The notes: generated from the sequence alone by a model not told the origin. Numbered from the stretch's first letter, positions 9,452 through 19,095 are shown. The stretch: 64,000 bases of DNA from Flaviflagellibacter deserti (GCF_042652085.1 NZ_JBHSJF010000002.1:1-64000), one strand, 5' to 3'. A program made the numbers and translations.

Positions 9452-9972
9452 CGGTCGAAGGTTTCGCCGTAGCGTTTGACGTTGCGGACATAGCCAGCGG
9501 CCGTCTTCAGGCAGCCCTCAACCTCTTCATCCGTCAGTTCGCGTACGGCCTTTGCTGGTGATCCGAGGATCAGCGTCCGGTCCGGAAACTGCGAGCCTTT
9601 CGTCACAAGCGCATTGGCGCCGACGAGGCAGCCCTTCCCGATGACGGCGCCGTTCAGAACCGTCGCTCCCATGCCGATCAGTGAGCCGTCACCGACGGTG
9701 CAGCCATGGACGATGGCGCTGTGGCCGATCGAGCAATTCTCGCCGAGTGTCAGGGGAAATCCCGGATCGACATGCAGCACCGAGCCGTCCTGTACGTTCG
9801 AATTCGGGCCGATCGTGATCGGCTCGCTGTCGGCTCTCAGCACCGCCCCGAACCAGATCGTCACACCTTCGTTCAGACGGACATCGCCGATCAGCCGGCA
9901 ATCGGGGGCCAGCCAGTAAGTGCCGTCGGCGGGCAGGGTGGCGCGAAGTGGGCCTAGATTGTGGACGGGCAA
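9448..9972 (-). CDS. Gamma-carbonic anhydrase family protein (left-handed beta-helix)
   Basis: 174 residues. Repeated hexapeptide-like turns (IGPNSNV, LGENCSIGHSAIV, VGDGSLIGMGATV, IGKGCLVGANALV) show a left-handed beta-helix. The three zinc-ligand histidines of the family are in place: His 67 (LHVDP), His 84 (GHS) and His 89 (VHG). It belongs to the YrdA/PaaY-like gamma-class proteins; many bind zinc, and carbonic anhydrase or thioesterase-like activity has been proposed for relatives. The C-terminal SPAKAVRELTDEE helix is typical. It converges on the flippase gene with overlapping stops. Confidence 0.9.
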   Translation of the reverse strand: MPVHNLGPLRATLPADGTYWLAPDCRLIGDVRLNEGVTIWFGAVLRADSEPITIGPNSNVQDGSVLHVDPGFPLTLGENCSIGHSAIVHGCTVGDGSLIGMGATVLNGAVIGKGCLVGANALVTKGSQFPDRTLILGSPAKAVRELTDEEVEGCLKTAAGYVRNVKRYGETFDR

Positions 9973-10110
9973 GATGGGCTCATCGGGAGGTCATTGAAGG
10001 CTGGCAGACCGTTACCAGATAGCGGCGCCTGCGACGACGCGGAAATGTGTTTGGAGCCGGAGCCCGCTTTCGTGCGTTTCTGTTGTGCGACGACAGCAGC
10101 ACGGCCCGAC

Positions 10111-10626
10111 ATGACTGAACCCGAGATCCTGTTTTTCGAAGAAGACAAGCGCATTCCGAATTCGGCGCTTCCTGTTCTGCTCTACCGAGACGTCTTTCCT
10201 CCCCGCGATCATCTCGCAACCCATCTCGAGAGTTTGTTCGGAGCCAATGGCTGGACGAATTCCTGGCGGGCGGGCCTCTACGACTATCATCACTTCCACT
10301 CGACCGCCCACGAGGTCCTCGGCATCGCCCGTGGCACGGTGACGGCGATGATCGGCGGCGAGCACGGCCAGGCGATCGAGATGAAGCCCGGCGACGTGAT
10401 CGTTCTACCGGCCGGCACCGGGCATAAATGCGAGAGCGCCAGCAGCGACATCCTGATCGTCGGCGCTTATGCGGGCGGAAGGAGCTGGGATCTCAGGACC
10501 GGAAAGGTCGACGAGCGTGACGAGGTGATGCGCAACATCGCCCGCGTGCCGCTGCCGGAAAGCGACCCGGTGACCGGAAAATCCGGCGCGTTGACCCAGA
10601 AATGGCGGCGCACCACCGCCGCCTGA
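10111..10626 (+). CDS. Cupin-domain protein, YjlB-like
   Basis: 171 residues, starting at the ATG at 10111; a longer open frame upstream has no family-like sequence. A single cupin fold is visible: a HHFHSTAHEVLGIARG strand pair with His/Glu metal-ligand candidates, then KPGDVIVLPAGTGHK. It is close to the YjlB family, whose substrate is not known. Its stop abuts the stop of the convergent aroB gene, together reading TGATCA. Confidence 0.85.
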   Translation: MTEPEILFFEEDKRIPNSALPVLLYRDVFPPRDHLATHLESLFGANGWTNSWRAGLYDYHHFHSTAHEVLGIARGTVTAMIGGEHGQAIEMKPGDVIVLPAGTGHKCESASSDILIVGAYAGGRSWDLRTGKVDERDEVMRNIARVPLPESDPVTGKSGALTQKWRRTTAA

Positions 10627-11775
10627 TCAGTCGTCGAAGCTCGGCACCGGTTCGGCGAGTTCGGCTTCGAGGAAGCTCTTCGCATTCTGCGGCGGGATGT
10701 CGGTTGAGATGAAGCTGCGGCCGATGCCGCGCACCAGGATGAACGTCAGGCGTCCGGCCTTCACCTTCTTGTCCTGCGCCATCAGGTCCATCAGCCGGTC
10801 GGCATTTCCGACCTCCCCGGGAATGTCCGAGATCCTGGTCGGCAGTCCGACAGCGCGGAGATGATCGACGACGCGATCCGCTTCGGCCTGGGATACGAGA
10901 CCGAGGCTCGCCGAGAAGCGGAACGCGAGGGCCAGGCCGATGGCGACGGCTTCGCCATGGACGAGGCGCGTGCCGTCATAGGCGACCGCGCCTTCGAGTG
11001 CGTGCGCGAAGGTATGCCCGAGATTGAGGAGCGCGCGATCGCCGGTCTCGAATTCGTCGCGCGAAACGATCGAGGCCTTCGAGGCGCAGCTCTTGGCGAT
11101 GGCTCGCGTGCGCGCCGCGCCGCCGGCGAACACGTCCTGCCAATTGCGCTCCAGCCACATGAAGAATTCGGTGTCGTCGATCAGTCCGTATTTGACGACT
11201 TCGGCATAGCCGGCGCGGAATTCGCGCGGCGACAGCGTGTCCAGGACGTCGGTATCGGCGAGGACGAGACTCGGCTGGTGGAAGGAGCCGATGAGGTTCT
11301 TGCCGACCGGGGTATTGATGCCGGTCTTGCCGCCGACAGACGAATCGACCTGGGCGAGGAGAGAGGTCGGCGCCTGGATCGCGCGGACACCGCGGCGAAG
11401 CACGGCCGCTGCGAAGCCCGCGAGATCGCCAACGACACCGCCGCCAAGCGCGAGAACGAGATCGCCGCGTTCGATCCTGGCAGCCAGCAGACCGGCGCAG
11501 ACCTTTTCGAGATGGGCGAAGCTTTTCGTCGATTCGCCCGGCGGAACGATGATCGGGGCGGCATTGATCCCAGCCGCCTCCAGCGAGGCCATGACCGGTT
11601 CGAGATGAAGACCCGCCACCGTCTGGTCGGTGACGACGGCGACATTGCGGGCGCCGAGTGCCTTCGCCGCATCCCCGGCCTCAGCGAGGACGCCGGGGCC
11701 GATCTTGATCTCATAAGACCGGTCGCCGAGCGAAACCGGAACCACGGTCAGGTCGTCGGGAGCGAACACGGTCAT
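10627..11775 (-). CDS. aroB: 3-dehydroquinate synthase
   Basis: 382 residues. AroB converts DAHP to 3-dehydroquinate with NAD and a divalent metal, the second step of the shikimate pathway. Seen here: GGGVVGDLAGFAAAV and the DSSVGGKTGIN segment, EVVKYGLI, and NLGHTFAHALE with metal-binding His; HGEAVAIG follows. Length is normal for the family. Its ATG overlaps the aroK stop (ATGA), giving an aroK-aroB operon as in many alphaproteobacteria. Confidence 0.96.
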   Translation of the reverse strand: MTVFAPDDLTVVPVSLGDRSYEIKIGPGVLAEAGDAAKALGARNVAVVTDQTVAGLHLEPVMASLEAAGINAAPIIVPPGESTKSFAHLEKVCAGLLAARIERGDLVLALGGGVVGDLAGFAAAVLRRGVRAIQAPTSLLAQVDSSVGGKTGINTPVGKNLIGSFHQPSLVLADTDVLDTLSPREFRAGYAEVVKYGLIDDTEFFMWLERNWQDVFAGGAARTRAIAKSCASKASIVSRDEFETGDRALLNLGHTFAHALEGAVAYDGTRLVHGEAVAIGLALAFRFSASLGLVSQAEADRVVDHLRAVGLPTRISDIPGEVGNADRLMDLMAQDKKVKAGRLTFILVRGIGRSFISTDIPPQNAKSFLEAELAEPVPSFDD

Positions 11776-12377
11776 GTTTCGGCACTGCTTCCTTTGAGGA
11801 ATCGGTCGATCGCCGCAAGAGTCTCCGCGATCATCGTCTCGTGCGGGACATCGTGCGATACGACCGTGATATCTGCCGTGGCGTAAACCGGTTCGCGCTG
11901 CGCAAGCAAGGTCCGAAGCGTGTGGTCCGGATCGTCGGTCTTCAAGAGCGGACGATTGCTGCGCTTGCGGACGCGACGGATCAGAACCTCCGGATCCGCC
12001 TTCAGCCAGATGGAAATTCCATGTTCGCCGACCCGCTGGCGCGTGATCGGGTCCATCCAGGCGCCGCCACCGGTGGCGATCACCGAAGGACTTTGGTCGA
12101 GCAGGCGCGAAACGACACGAGCCTCACCGGCGCGAAAATAGGGTTCGCCGTGGCGGGCGAAGATGTCGGGGATCGACATGCCGGCTGCCTTCTCGATCTC
12201 GGTGTCGGCGTCGACGAAGGGCATGCCTAGCGTTCTTGCCAAGCGCCGGCCGAGAGACGACTTACCGGCGCCCATCATGCCGACCAGCACGACCGAGCGC
12301 TTGCCGAGCGACGGACGCACGCGCGCGCCCATCGCGTCCAGCGCGTCGTTCTTTTCCGGAAGGTGCTCGGCGTCCAT
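11772..12377 (-). CDS. aroK: Shikimate kinase
   Basis: About 201 residues from the ATG at 12377; another in-frame ATG at 12434 would add 19 residues and no ribosome site decides clearly between them. The Walker A loop GMMGAGKSS lies near residues 33-41, followed by DADTEIE, the shikimate-binding FRAGEARV segment and GGGAW. The lid region RPLLKTDDP is present. It phosphorylates shikimate with ATP. It heads the aroK-aroB operon and is divergent from the small membrane gene and xerD, with the promoters expected in 12378-12492. Confidence 0.95.
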   Translation of the reverse strand: MDAEHLPEKNDALDAMGARVRPSLGKRSVVLVGMMGAGKSSLGRRLARTLGMPFVDADTEIEKAAGMSIPDIFARHGEPYFRAGEARVVSRLLDQSPSVIATGGGAWMDPITRQRVGEHGISIWLKADPEVLIRRVRKRSNRPLLKTDDPDHTLRTLLAQREPVYATADITVVSHDVPHETMIAETLAAIDRFLKGSSAET

Positions 12378-12492
12378 GTCGCGGGTTGGTTGCCACCAAA
12401 GGGAAAAGCCCGCAAGGGGAGGGGCCGTTTTCATGATTGCGTTCGGCTCGTACGCGTGATTCTTAAACCAATCGCCGTCACGTCCGGATTCG

Positions 12493-12633
12493 ATGCCGAG
12501 CACGTTCCGCCTCTTGCGAAATCTCCTTCTGCTCGCCGCCCTGGTCTGGGCCGGACTGTGGGCGCTCGCGACATTCGTCGAGCCGACCCCGCGTGAGATG
12601 TCGGTAACCGTGCCGATCGACGTGGATCGATGA
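12493..12633 (+). CDS. 46-residue single-pass membrane protein coupled to xerD
   Basis: A short frame with an ATG at 12493 and a TGA at 12631-12633 encodes 46 residues. The N-terminus is basic (residues 1-9 contain two Arg), residues about 10-28 form one strongly hydrophobic Leu/Ala/Trp helix, and the C-terminus is short and polar, ending in VPIDVDR. Its stop overlaps the xerD start in an ATGA arrangement, which argues for real translation. A tiny hydrophobic ORF between aroK and xerD is, as far as I recall, common in Rhizobiales and often mislabelled. The function is unknown. Confidence 0.7.
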   Translation: MPSTFRLLRNLLLLAALVWAGLWALATFVEPTPREMSVTVPIDVDR

Positions 12634-13565
12634 CGGCCCGGCATATCGAGAGCTTTCTCGAAATGCTCTCTGCCGAGCGGGGAGCCGCCGCGAACACCCT
12701 CGATGCCTATCGGCGGGATATCGGGGACTACGCCGACTTCCTGGGTTCCGCCGGGCGGGACGCGCTGTCGGCGACATCGGAAGATCTGCGATCCTGGCTG
12801 AGCGATCTCGCCTTTCGTGGCTTCAAGACGTCGTCAGCGGCGCGGCGGTTGTCGGCGGCCAAGCAGTTCCACCGCTTCCTCTACACGGAGAATATTCGAG
12901 GCGACGATCCCGGCGCCGCATTGTCCGGACCGAAGCGCGGCCGGTCTCTGCCGAAGGTCCTGTCGGTCGCGGAGGTCGAGAAGCTGCTCGACCGGGCGGG
13001 CGAAGGGCTGGCCGATCCGGAGAAGCCGCTTCCGGAGAGGCTGCGCCGAGCGCGGATGACGGCCCTGCTCGAAGTGCTTTATGCGGCGGGCCTTCGCGTC
13101 TCCGAACTCGTGGCGCTTCCCAGAAGTGCGGCGCGGCCGGGGACCAAGGTGCTCGTGATCAAGGGCAAAGGCGGGCGGGAGAGGCTCGTCCCCCTGACCG
13201 ACGCCGCGAAGTGGGCGATGGCGGCCTATCTCGAACTTCTCGACGGAATGGGTGGCGAAACTTCACCACATCTTTTCCCCTCGATCGGGGAAAGCGGACA
13301 TCTCACCCGCCAAGCGTTCGCGCGCGATCTCAAGACGGTCGCTGCGGGTGCCGGGATCGATCCGAAGCGGGTCAGCCCGCACGTGCTAAGGCACGCATTC
13401 GCCAGTCATCTTCTGCAGAACGGTGCCGATCTGAGATCGGTCCAGCAACTCCTCGGCCATGCCGACGTCGCGACCACGCAGATCTATACCCATGTGCTCG
13501 ACGAGCGGGTTGCCGCGATGGTTCGCGACCTGCATCCGCTGTCCGACAGCGAACCGAACGCTTGA
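12630..13565 (+). CDS. xerD: Tyrosine recombinase XerD
   Basis: 311 residues. The core-binding N-terminal domain covers about residues 5-95 and the catalytic domain about 110-300. All active-site residues are visible: Arg 156 (GLRVSEL), Lys 180, His 251 and Arg 254 (HVLRHAFA), His 277 (LGHADV) and Tyr 286 (TQIYTHV). XerD acts with XerC at dif to resolve chromosome dimers, under FtsK control. The aroK-divergent, accA-upstream location is the usual alphaproteobacterial xerD context, which favours XerD over XerC. Its ATG overlaps the stop of the 46-residue membrane protein gene. Confidence 0.93.
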   Translation: MTARHIESFLEMLSAERGAAANTLDAYRRDIGDYADFLGSAGRDALSATSEDLRSWLSDLAFRGFKTSSAARRLSAAKQFHRFLYTENIRGDDPGAALSGPKRGRSLPKVLSVAEVEKLLDRAGEGLADPEKPLPERLRRARMTALLEVLYAAGLRVSELVALPRSAARPGTKVLVIKGKGGRERLVPLTDAAKWAMAAYLELLDGMGGETSPHLFPSIGESGHLTRQAFARDLKTVAAGAGIDPKRVSPHVLRHAFASHLLQNGADLRSVQQLLGHADVATTQIYTHVLDERVAAMVRDLHPLSDSEPNA

Positions 13566-13652
13566 CTCGGCTGTTCCCCGGAAGCAGGTTCCGCGCTCGC
13601 TAGAAAGGCCCCTGCCTCGCAGAGGGCGCCCACGGGGTAAAAGCACCCGATC

Positions 13653-14612
13653 ATGCGCAGCTATCTCGATTTCGAAAAACACGTCGCCGAGCTCGAAGCC
13701 AAGGTCGACGAATTGCAGGCCCTTGGCCAAGCCGGTGAAGCAGTGGAGATCGAGGACGAGATCGGTCGCCTCCGCCACAAGGCCGACGAGGCGCTGGACG
13801 ACCTCTACGCCAAGCTGACGCCCTGGCAGAAGACCCAGGTCGCGCGCCACCCGAACCGGCCGCATTTCAACGACTACATCTCCTCGCTGTTCGACGAATT
13901 CACCGAACTCGCGGGTGATCGCAAGTTCGGTGACGATGCGGCGATCGTCGGCGGCTTCGCCCGTTTCCGCGGCGCGCCCGTCCTCGTCATGGGCCATGAG
14001 CGCGGTTCGGACACCGAGAGCCGCCTGAGGCATAATTTCGGCATGGCCCGCCCCGAGGGTTACCGCAAGGCCGTCCGGCTGATGGAGATGGCCGACCGGT
14101 TCGACGTGCCGATCGTGACGCTGGTGGATACGGCAGGCGCTTTCCCCGGTCTCGACGCCGAGGAACGCGGACAGGCGGAAGCCATCGCCCGCTCGACGGA
14201 GGCCTGTCTCAATCTCGGCGTGCCGAACGTCTCCGTGATCATCGGCGAAGGTGGTTCCGGCGGCGCGATCGCGATTGCGACCGCGAACAACGTCCAGATG
14301 CTGGAACACTCGGTCTATAGCGTGATCTCGCCCGAGGGCGCGGCCTCGATCCTGTGGCGTGATTCGGCGCGCGCGGCGGACGCGGCCACCAACCTCAAGA
14401 TCACTGCACAGGACCTGCTGAAGCTCGGTGTCATCGACGGCATCATTCCGGAGCCGATCGGCGGCGCGCATCGCGACCGAGACGCCGTCATGGCCTCGGT
14501 CGGCGACGCCGTGGCCTTCGCCTTTGATAATCTTGCTGGATTGGATCGCGACGCGGTTCGCCGCCATCGTCGGGAGAAGTTCCTGGCGATCGGACGCAAC
14601 ATTCCTCAATAA
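13653..14612 (+). CDS. accA: Acetyl-CoA carboxylase carboxyltransferase subunit alpha
   Basis: 319 residues, the usual length. AccA forms the carboxyltransferase with AccD and makes malonyl-CoA for fatty-acid synthesis. The N-terminal helical LDFEKHVAELE segment, RHPNRPHFNDYI, the GHERG loop, DTAGAFPGLDAEERGQAEAIA and the GEGGSGGAIAI oxyanion region are all present. AccD is not in the window. It lies 87 bases after xerD and 103 bases before the lipoprotein gene. Confidence 0.96.
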   Translation: MRSYLDFEKHVAELEAKVDELQALGQAGEAVEIEDEIGRLRHKADEALDDLYAKLTPWQKTQVARHPNRPHFNDYISSLFDEFTELAGDRKFGDDAAIVGGFARFRGAPVLVMGHERGSDTESRLRHNFGMARPEGYRKAVRLMEMADRFDVPIVTLVDTAGAFPGLDAEERGQAEAIARSTEACLNLGVPNVSVIIGEGGSGGAIAIATANNVQMLEHSVYSVISPEGAASILWRDSARAADAATNLKITAQDLLKLGVIDGIIPEPIGGAHRDRDAVMASVGDAVAFAFDNLAGLDRDAVRRHRREKFLAIGRNIPQ

Positions 14613-14715
14613 GGACACGATTCCGGGCGATCTTGCCGTAACGGCTTTGTAAGGCTATGGCTCTTAATTCTGGGGGACACGGCGGGTAATTTTCCGTCGC
14701 GGAGAGATAGAGCGC

Positions 14716-16320
14716 ATGACGCGTCGGCTCACCTTGGCTGTCCTTTTCGGTGCTGCGGCGATCACACTCGCCGGCTGCCAGACCGAGACTGCGAGCAGCG
14801 GTCCTAAAGAGCAGCGGGCGATTTCCCCGAAGACCGTTGCCCTCATGGAAAAGAAGGGCATGCGCAAGGAGGATCCCATCCTCGTGCGCATCTACAAGGA
14901 AGATTCCCAGCTCGAAGTCTGGAAGAAGAAGCGCGATACCGGTCGCTACGCTCTTCTGAAGACTTATGAGATCTGCCGCTTCTCGGGCGATCTCGGCCCG
15001 AAGAAGACCGAGGGCGACAGGCAGTCTCCCGAAGGCTTCTATACGATCGCTCCGGGGCAGATGAACCCGAAGTCGAGCTATTATCTCTCCTTTGATCTCG
15101 GCTTCCCGAATGCCTACGACCGCAGCCTCGGCCGATCCGGGGCCCATCTGATGGTTCATGGCGATTGCCTGTCGAAAGGCTGCTACGCGATGACCGACGA
15201 GCAGATCGCCGATGTCTACGCGCTTGCCCGCGAGGCTTTCAAAGGGGGGCAGCGCGGATTCCAGGTCCAGGCGCTGCCGTTCCGCATGACGGCGGAGAAT
15301 CTGGCTCGCCGCCGCGACAATGCGAATCTGGCCTTCTGGAAGAATCTCAAGGAAGGCACCGATCATTTCGAGGTCTCCGGCCTCGAGCCCAAGGTCGATG
15401 TCTGCGGCAAGAAATACGTGTTCGACGCGACGGCGGAAGGCGGCTCATTCGATCCGAATGCGGCTTGCCCGACCTATCAGGTCGATCCCGCGATCGCCCA
15501 GGCCGCCGCCAAGAAGGCGGAGGCCGACGACAAGAAGTTCGCCGAGCTCGTGAACGAGGGCGTGCAGGTCGCCGAGGCCTATATCCCGCAGAACGGTCGC
15601 GTCCGCCGCACGCTGGAGGAGCCCGTTCTGTCGCCGGCCATGATCGCTGCCGCGAAGCAGACCGCGCCAATGACGCCGATTCCGAACAATGGCGGCCCGG
15701 CCTCGACATCGCAGCCGACGACCGCTCTGGCAATGGCCGAGGGTGCTGTGCCGACTCCGGTCCCGTCGCCTTACGCCTCAGCCCAGCCGAAACCTCAGCA
15801 GCAACAGCAGTCCTCGGGTGGGATGTTTGCCTGGCTCGGCACGTCGAAATCCGACAAGCCCGCTGAGCTCGACACTCCCCAGACTCCAGCCGCGCGCGCA
15901 GGTGCGACGCCAAGCGAGACGACGGGTGCGGTTACTTTGGCTTCCGCAACGAGCCGTCCGGCCGCGGCTCCGGCATCTGTCCGCGCCGCGCCCATCACTG
16001 CCTCGCTTGCTCCAACGACGTCTGAAAAGCCGTTCTACAAGCGTTGGCTGAGCTTCGGTGGTGGTGCCGAGGAGAAGGCACAGACGCCGGCTCCGGCTGC
16101 CGCTGCTGCCGTACCTACTCCGGCTCCGAAGCCGACAACGGCTCCTGCGGTTCACCCGGCGCCGAAACCCGTTGCCGCTGCCCCGGCCGCGCCTGAATCC
16201 AAGCCGGCTCCACAGACCGCTTCGGCGGCGCCATCGCACCCCAATGGCCTGCCGCCGGTTAGTGTCGATCCATACGGGTTCAGCACGCCGATCCTGAACT
16301 CGGGCGGCTTCTCCCGCTAA
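14716..16320 (+). CDS. YafK-like L,D-transpeptidase-fold lipoprotein with Pro/Ala-rich tail
   Basis: 534 residues. A lipoprotein signal with lipobox LAGC (Cys about 21) is followed by a YkuD/L,D-transpeptidase catalytic domain to about residue 200: RIYKEDSQLEVWKK, GDRQSPEGFYTI, and the catalytic HGDCLSKGC motif (His about 148, Cys about 156). This arrangement matches the YafK (DpaA) family, whose E. coli member cleaves the Lpp-peptidoglycan link; whether this one cuts or cross-links is unknown. The last 230 residues are low-complexity Ala/Pro/Thr-rich, likely a disordered spacer in the periplasm. The bidirectional terminator at 16338-16369 follows. Confidence 0.85.
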   Translation: MTRRLTLAVLFGAAAITLAGCQTETASSGPKEQRAISPKTVALMEKKGMRKEDPILVRIYKEDSQLEVWKKKRDTGRYALLKTYEICRFSGDLGPKKTEGDRQSPEGFYTIAPGQMNPKSSYYLSFDLGFPNAYDRSLGRSGAHLMVHGDCLSKGCYAMTDEQIADVYALAREAFKGGQRGFQVQALPFRMTAENLARRRDNANLAFWKNLKEGTDHFEVSGLEPKVDVCGKKYVFDATAEGGSFDPNAACPTYQVDPAIAQAAAKKAEADDKKFAELVNEGVQVAEAYIPQNGRVRRTLEEPVLSPAMIAAAKQTAPMTPIPNNGGPASTSQPTTALAMAEGAVPTPVPSPYASAQPKPQQQQQSSGGMFAWLGTSKSDKPAELDTPQTPAARAGATPSETTGAVTLASATSRPAAAPASVRAAPITASLAPTTSEKPFYKRWLSFGGGAEEKAQTPAPAAAAAVPTPAPKPTTAPAVHPAPKPVAAAPAAPESKPAPQTASAAPSHPNGLPPVSVDPYGFSTPILNSGGFSR

Positions 16321-16337
16321 CGCGTTCAATTCCCAAC

Positions 16338-16369
16338 ATGAAAAAGGCCGCGCGAGCGGCCTTTTTCAT
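16338..16369. terminator. Bidirectional rho-independent terminator
   Basis: A perfect 14-base stem (16338-16351 with 16356-16369, arm ATGAAAAAGGCCGC) closes a GCGA tetraloop. The A-run on the left and T-run on the right make it work in both directions. It separates the convergent L,D-transpeptidase-like gene and secA. Confidence 0.93.
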
Positions 16370-16392
16370 TGATCTGAACGCCTGCCGACCGG

Positions 16393-19095
16393 TCAGAACC
16401 GACCGTGGCAGTGTTTGAACTTCTTCCCGGAGCCGCAGGGGCACATCGCATTGCGCGGAACCTTGCCCCAGGTCGACGGGTCGTTCGGATCCACGCCTTC
16501 CGGAAGAACCAGCACGTCCTGATCGGCCTCCGCCAGAGCGAGCTCGTCCTGGCCGGTGAACGGGCTCAGATGATGGGCCTGCATCGGCGGCAGTTCGTCT
16601 TCCATCATGAGCGGCGGTGACTGGACGAGTTCGACGCGCGACAGCTGACCGGTGACGACCTCGCGAAGACGGCCGAGCATCGCCTGGAAGAGCTCGAAGG
16701 CTTCCGTCTTGTATTCGTTCAGCGGATCGCGCTGACCGTAGCCACGCAGACCGATGACCTGACGGAGATGGTCGAGCGTCGAGATGTGCTCGCGCCACAG
16801 ACCATCGAGTGTCTGCAGAACGACCGCCTTCTCGATCTGGCGCATGACGTCCGGCCCGAAGCGGGCGGCCTTGGAGGCCATCGCCTCGTCGGCGGCGTTC
16901 TTGATGCGCTCGCGGATCTCTTCGTCGGCGATGCCCTCTTCCTGCGCCCAGTCGGAGACCGGGAGGTCCAGAGCGAGGACACGCTCGACGTCTTCCTTCA
17001 GGCCCTCAATGTCCCATTGTTCGGCATAAGCGTTCTCGGGCACGCGAGCGCTGACGAGGTCGTCGACGATACCATGGCGCATATCGGCGACGGTCTCGGC
17101 GAGGTCGTCTTCCTGCAGCAGCTCCTGACGCTGCTCGAACACGACCTTTCGCTGATCGTTCAGCACGTTGTCATATTTCAGCAAGTTCTTGCGCATGTCG
17201 AAATTGCGCGCCTCGACCTTTTTCTGCGCCCGCTCCACCGCCTTGTTGATCCAGGGATGGATGATCGCCTCGTCTTCCTTGAGGCCAAGCTTCTGCAGCA
17301 TGCCGTCCATGCGATCGGACCCGAAGATTCGCATCAGGTCGTCCTGCAGGGACAGGTAGAATTTCGAATGGCCGGGGTCACCCTGGCGGCCGGAACGACC
17401 GCGCAACTGGTTGTCGATACGGCGGCTCTCATGCCGCTCGGTGCCGACGACAAAGAGGCCGCCGGCTTTCAGCGCCACCTCTTTCTTGGCGGCGATATCG
17501 GCCCGGATCTCGGCGACCTGGGCGTCGAATTCCGGCGTGCCTTCCTGCAGCTCCTCGCATTCACGCTGGATGCGCATGTCGGCGTTGCCGCCGAGCTGAA
17601 TGTCGGTGCCGCGACCGGCCATGTTGGTCGCGATCGTCACCGCACCGGGGACGCCGGCCTGAGCGACGATGAAGGCTTCCTGCTCATGATAGCGGGCGTT
17701 CAGCACCTGGTGCTCGACGCCGGCCGCCTTGAGGGCTTCGGACAAAGTCTCGGATTTCTCGATCGATGTCGTGCCGACAAGGATCGGCTGTCCGCGCTCG
17801 CGGCAGTCGGTGACGAGGCGGATGATCGCCCGGTTCTTTTCTTCCTGGGTACGATAGACCTCGTCGTCGTCGTCGATGCGCTGGACCGGTAGATTGGTCG
17901 GCATCTCGATGACTTCGAGATTGTAGATGTCCATGAACTCGTCCGCCTCGGTAAGGGCGGTACCGGTCATGCCGGCGAGCTTCTCGTAGAGGCGGAAATA
18001 GTTCTGGAAGGTGATCGAGGCGAGCGTCTGGTTCTCGGGCTGGATCGCGACGCGCTCCTTGGCCTCGAGCGCCTGATGTAAGCCTTCGGAATAGCGGCGG
18101 CCCGGCATCATGCGGCCGGTGAACTCGTCGATGATGACGACCTCGCCGTTCTTGACGATGTAGTCCTTGTCGCGCTGGAACAGGCGATGCGCGCGGAGCG
18201 CCTGATTGATGTGGTGGACGACGGTGACATTCTCGACGTCGTAGAGGCTCTCACCCTTCAGGAGACCGGCCGCACCCAGCAGGCCCTCCATGAATTCGTT
18301 GCCGTCTTCGGTCAGCGCAACGGTACGCTGCTTCTCGTCGACCTCGTAATGCTCCGGCGCGAGCTTCGGAATGAAGCCGTCGAGCGTGATGTAGAGCTCG
18401 GAGCGGTCTTCCAGCGGGCCGGAGATGATCAGCGGCGTGCGGGCTTCGTCGACCAGGATCGAGTCCACTTCGTCGACGATCGCGAAGAAATGGCCGCGCT
18501 GCACCATGTGCGCGGCGTCGTACTTCATGTTGTCGCGCAGATAGTCGAAGCCGAGTTCGTTGTTCGTCGCGTAGGTGACGTCGCAGGCGTAGGCCTCGCG
18601 GCGCTCGTCGTCGTCCATGCCGTGGACGATCATGCCGGTCGTGAGGCCAAGGAAACGGTAGATTCGACCCATCCAGCCGGCGTCGCGTGTCGCCAGATAG
18701 TCGTTGACGGTCACGACGTGGACGCCGCGGCCGGTCAGGGCATTAAGGTAGACGGGCGCCGTTGCGACCAAAGTCTTACCTTCGCCGGTCTTCATTTCGG
18801 CGATGCCGCGTTCGTGAAGAACGATGCCGCCCATCAACTGGACATCGAAATGGCGCTGGCCGAGGACGCGCTTGGCCGCTTCGCGAACGGTCGCGAAGGC
18901 GGGTGCAAGAAGGTCGTCGAGGGTCGCGCCTTCCGCCAGTTGCTGGCGGAAGATGTCGGTGCGGGCGCGCAACTGCTCGTCAGTGAGAGCGGAGACTTCA
19001 GGCTCCAGCGCATTGATTTCAGCCACGCGGGAGCGGTGGCCTTTCAACCTGCGGTCATTCGAAGAACCGAAAAGGCGAGCTAGCGCGCCGAGCAT
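16393..19095 (-). CDS. secA: Preprotein translocase ATPase SecA
   Basis: 900 residues from the ATG at 19095, which has a GAGG ribosome site just upstream. SecA drives secretory proteins through SecYEG. Visible: the Walker A region MKTGEGKT, the DEAD-like VDEVDSILVDEARTPL, GRGTDIQLGG, GRSGRQGDPG and the C-terminal zinc-binding motif CPCGSGKKFKHCH, which also contacts SecB. Length is normal for alphaproteobacteria. It is divergent from the parvulin gene; the 247-base spacer 19096-19342 must hold both promoters. Confidence 0.97.
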   Translation of the reverse strand: MLGALARLFGSSNDRRLKGHRSRVAEINALEPEVSALTDEQLRARTDIFRQQLAEGATLDDLLAPAFATVREAAKRVLGQRHFDVQLMGGIVLHERGIAEMKTGEGKTLVATAPVYLNALTGRGVHVVTVNDYLATRDAGWMGRIYRFLGLTTGMIVHGMDDDERREAYACDVTYATNNELGFDYLRDNMKYDAAHMVQRGHFFAIVDEVDSILVDEARTPLIISGPLEDRSELYITLDGFIPKLAPEHYEVDEKQRTVALTEDGNEFMEGLLGAAGLLKGESLYDVENVTVVHHINQALRAHRLFQRDKDYIVKNGEVVIIDEFTGRMMPGRRYSEGLHQALEAKERVAIQPENQTLASITFQNYFRLYEKLAGMTGTALTEADEFMDIYNLEVIEMPTNLPVQRIDDDDEVYRTQEEKNRAIIRLVTDCRERGQPILVGTTSIEKSETLSEALKAAGVEHQVLNARYHEQEAFIVAQAGVPGAVTIATNMAGRGTDIQLGGNADMRIQRECEELQEGTPEFDAQVAEIRADIAAKKEVALKAGGLFVVGTERHESRRIDNQLRGRSGRQGDPGHSKFYLSLQDDLMRIFGSDRMDGMLQKLGLKEDEAIIHPWINKAVERAQKKVEARNFDMRKNLLKYDNVLNDQRKVVFEQRQELLQEDDLAETVADMRHGIVDDLVSARVPENAYAEQWDIEGLKEDVERVLALDLPVSDWAQEEGIADEEIRERIKNAADEAMASKAARFGPDVMRQIEKAVVLQTLDGLWREHISTLDHLRQVIGLRGYGQRDPLNEYKTEAFELFQAMLGRLREVVTGQLSRVELVQSPPLMMEDELPPMQAHHLSPFTGQDELALAEADQDVLVLPEGVDPNDPSTWGKVPRNAMCPCGSGKKFKHCHGRF

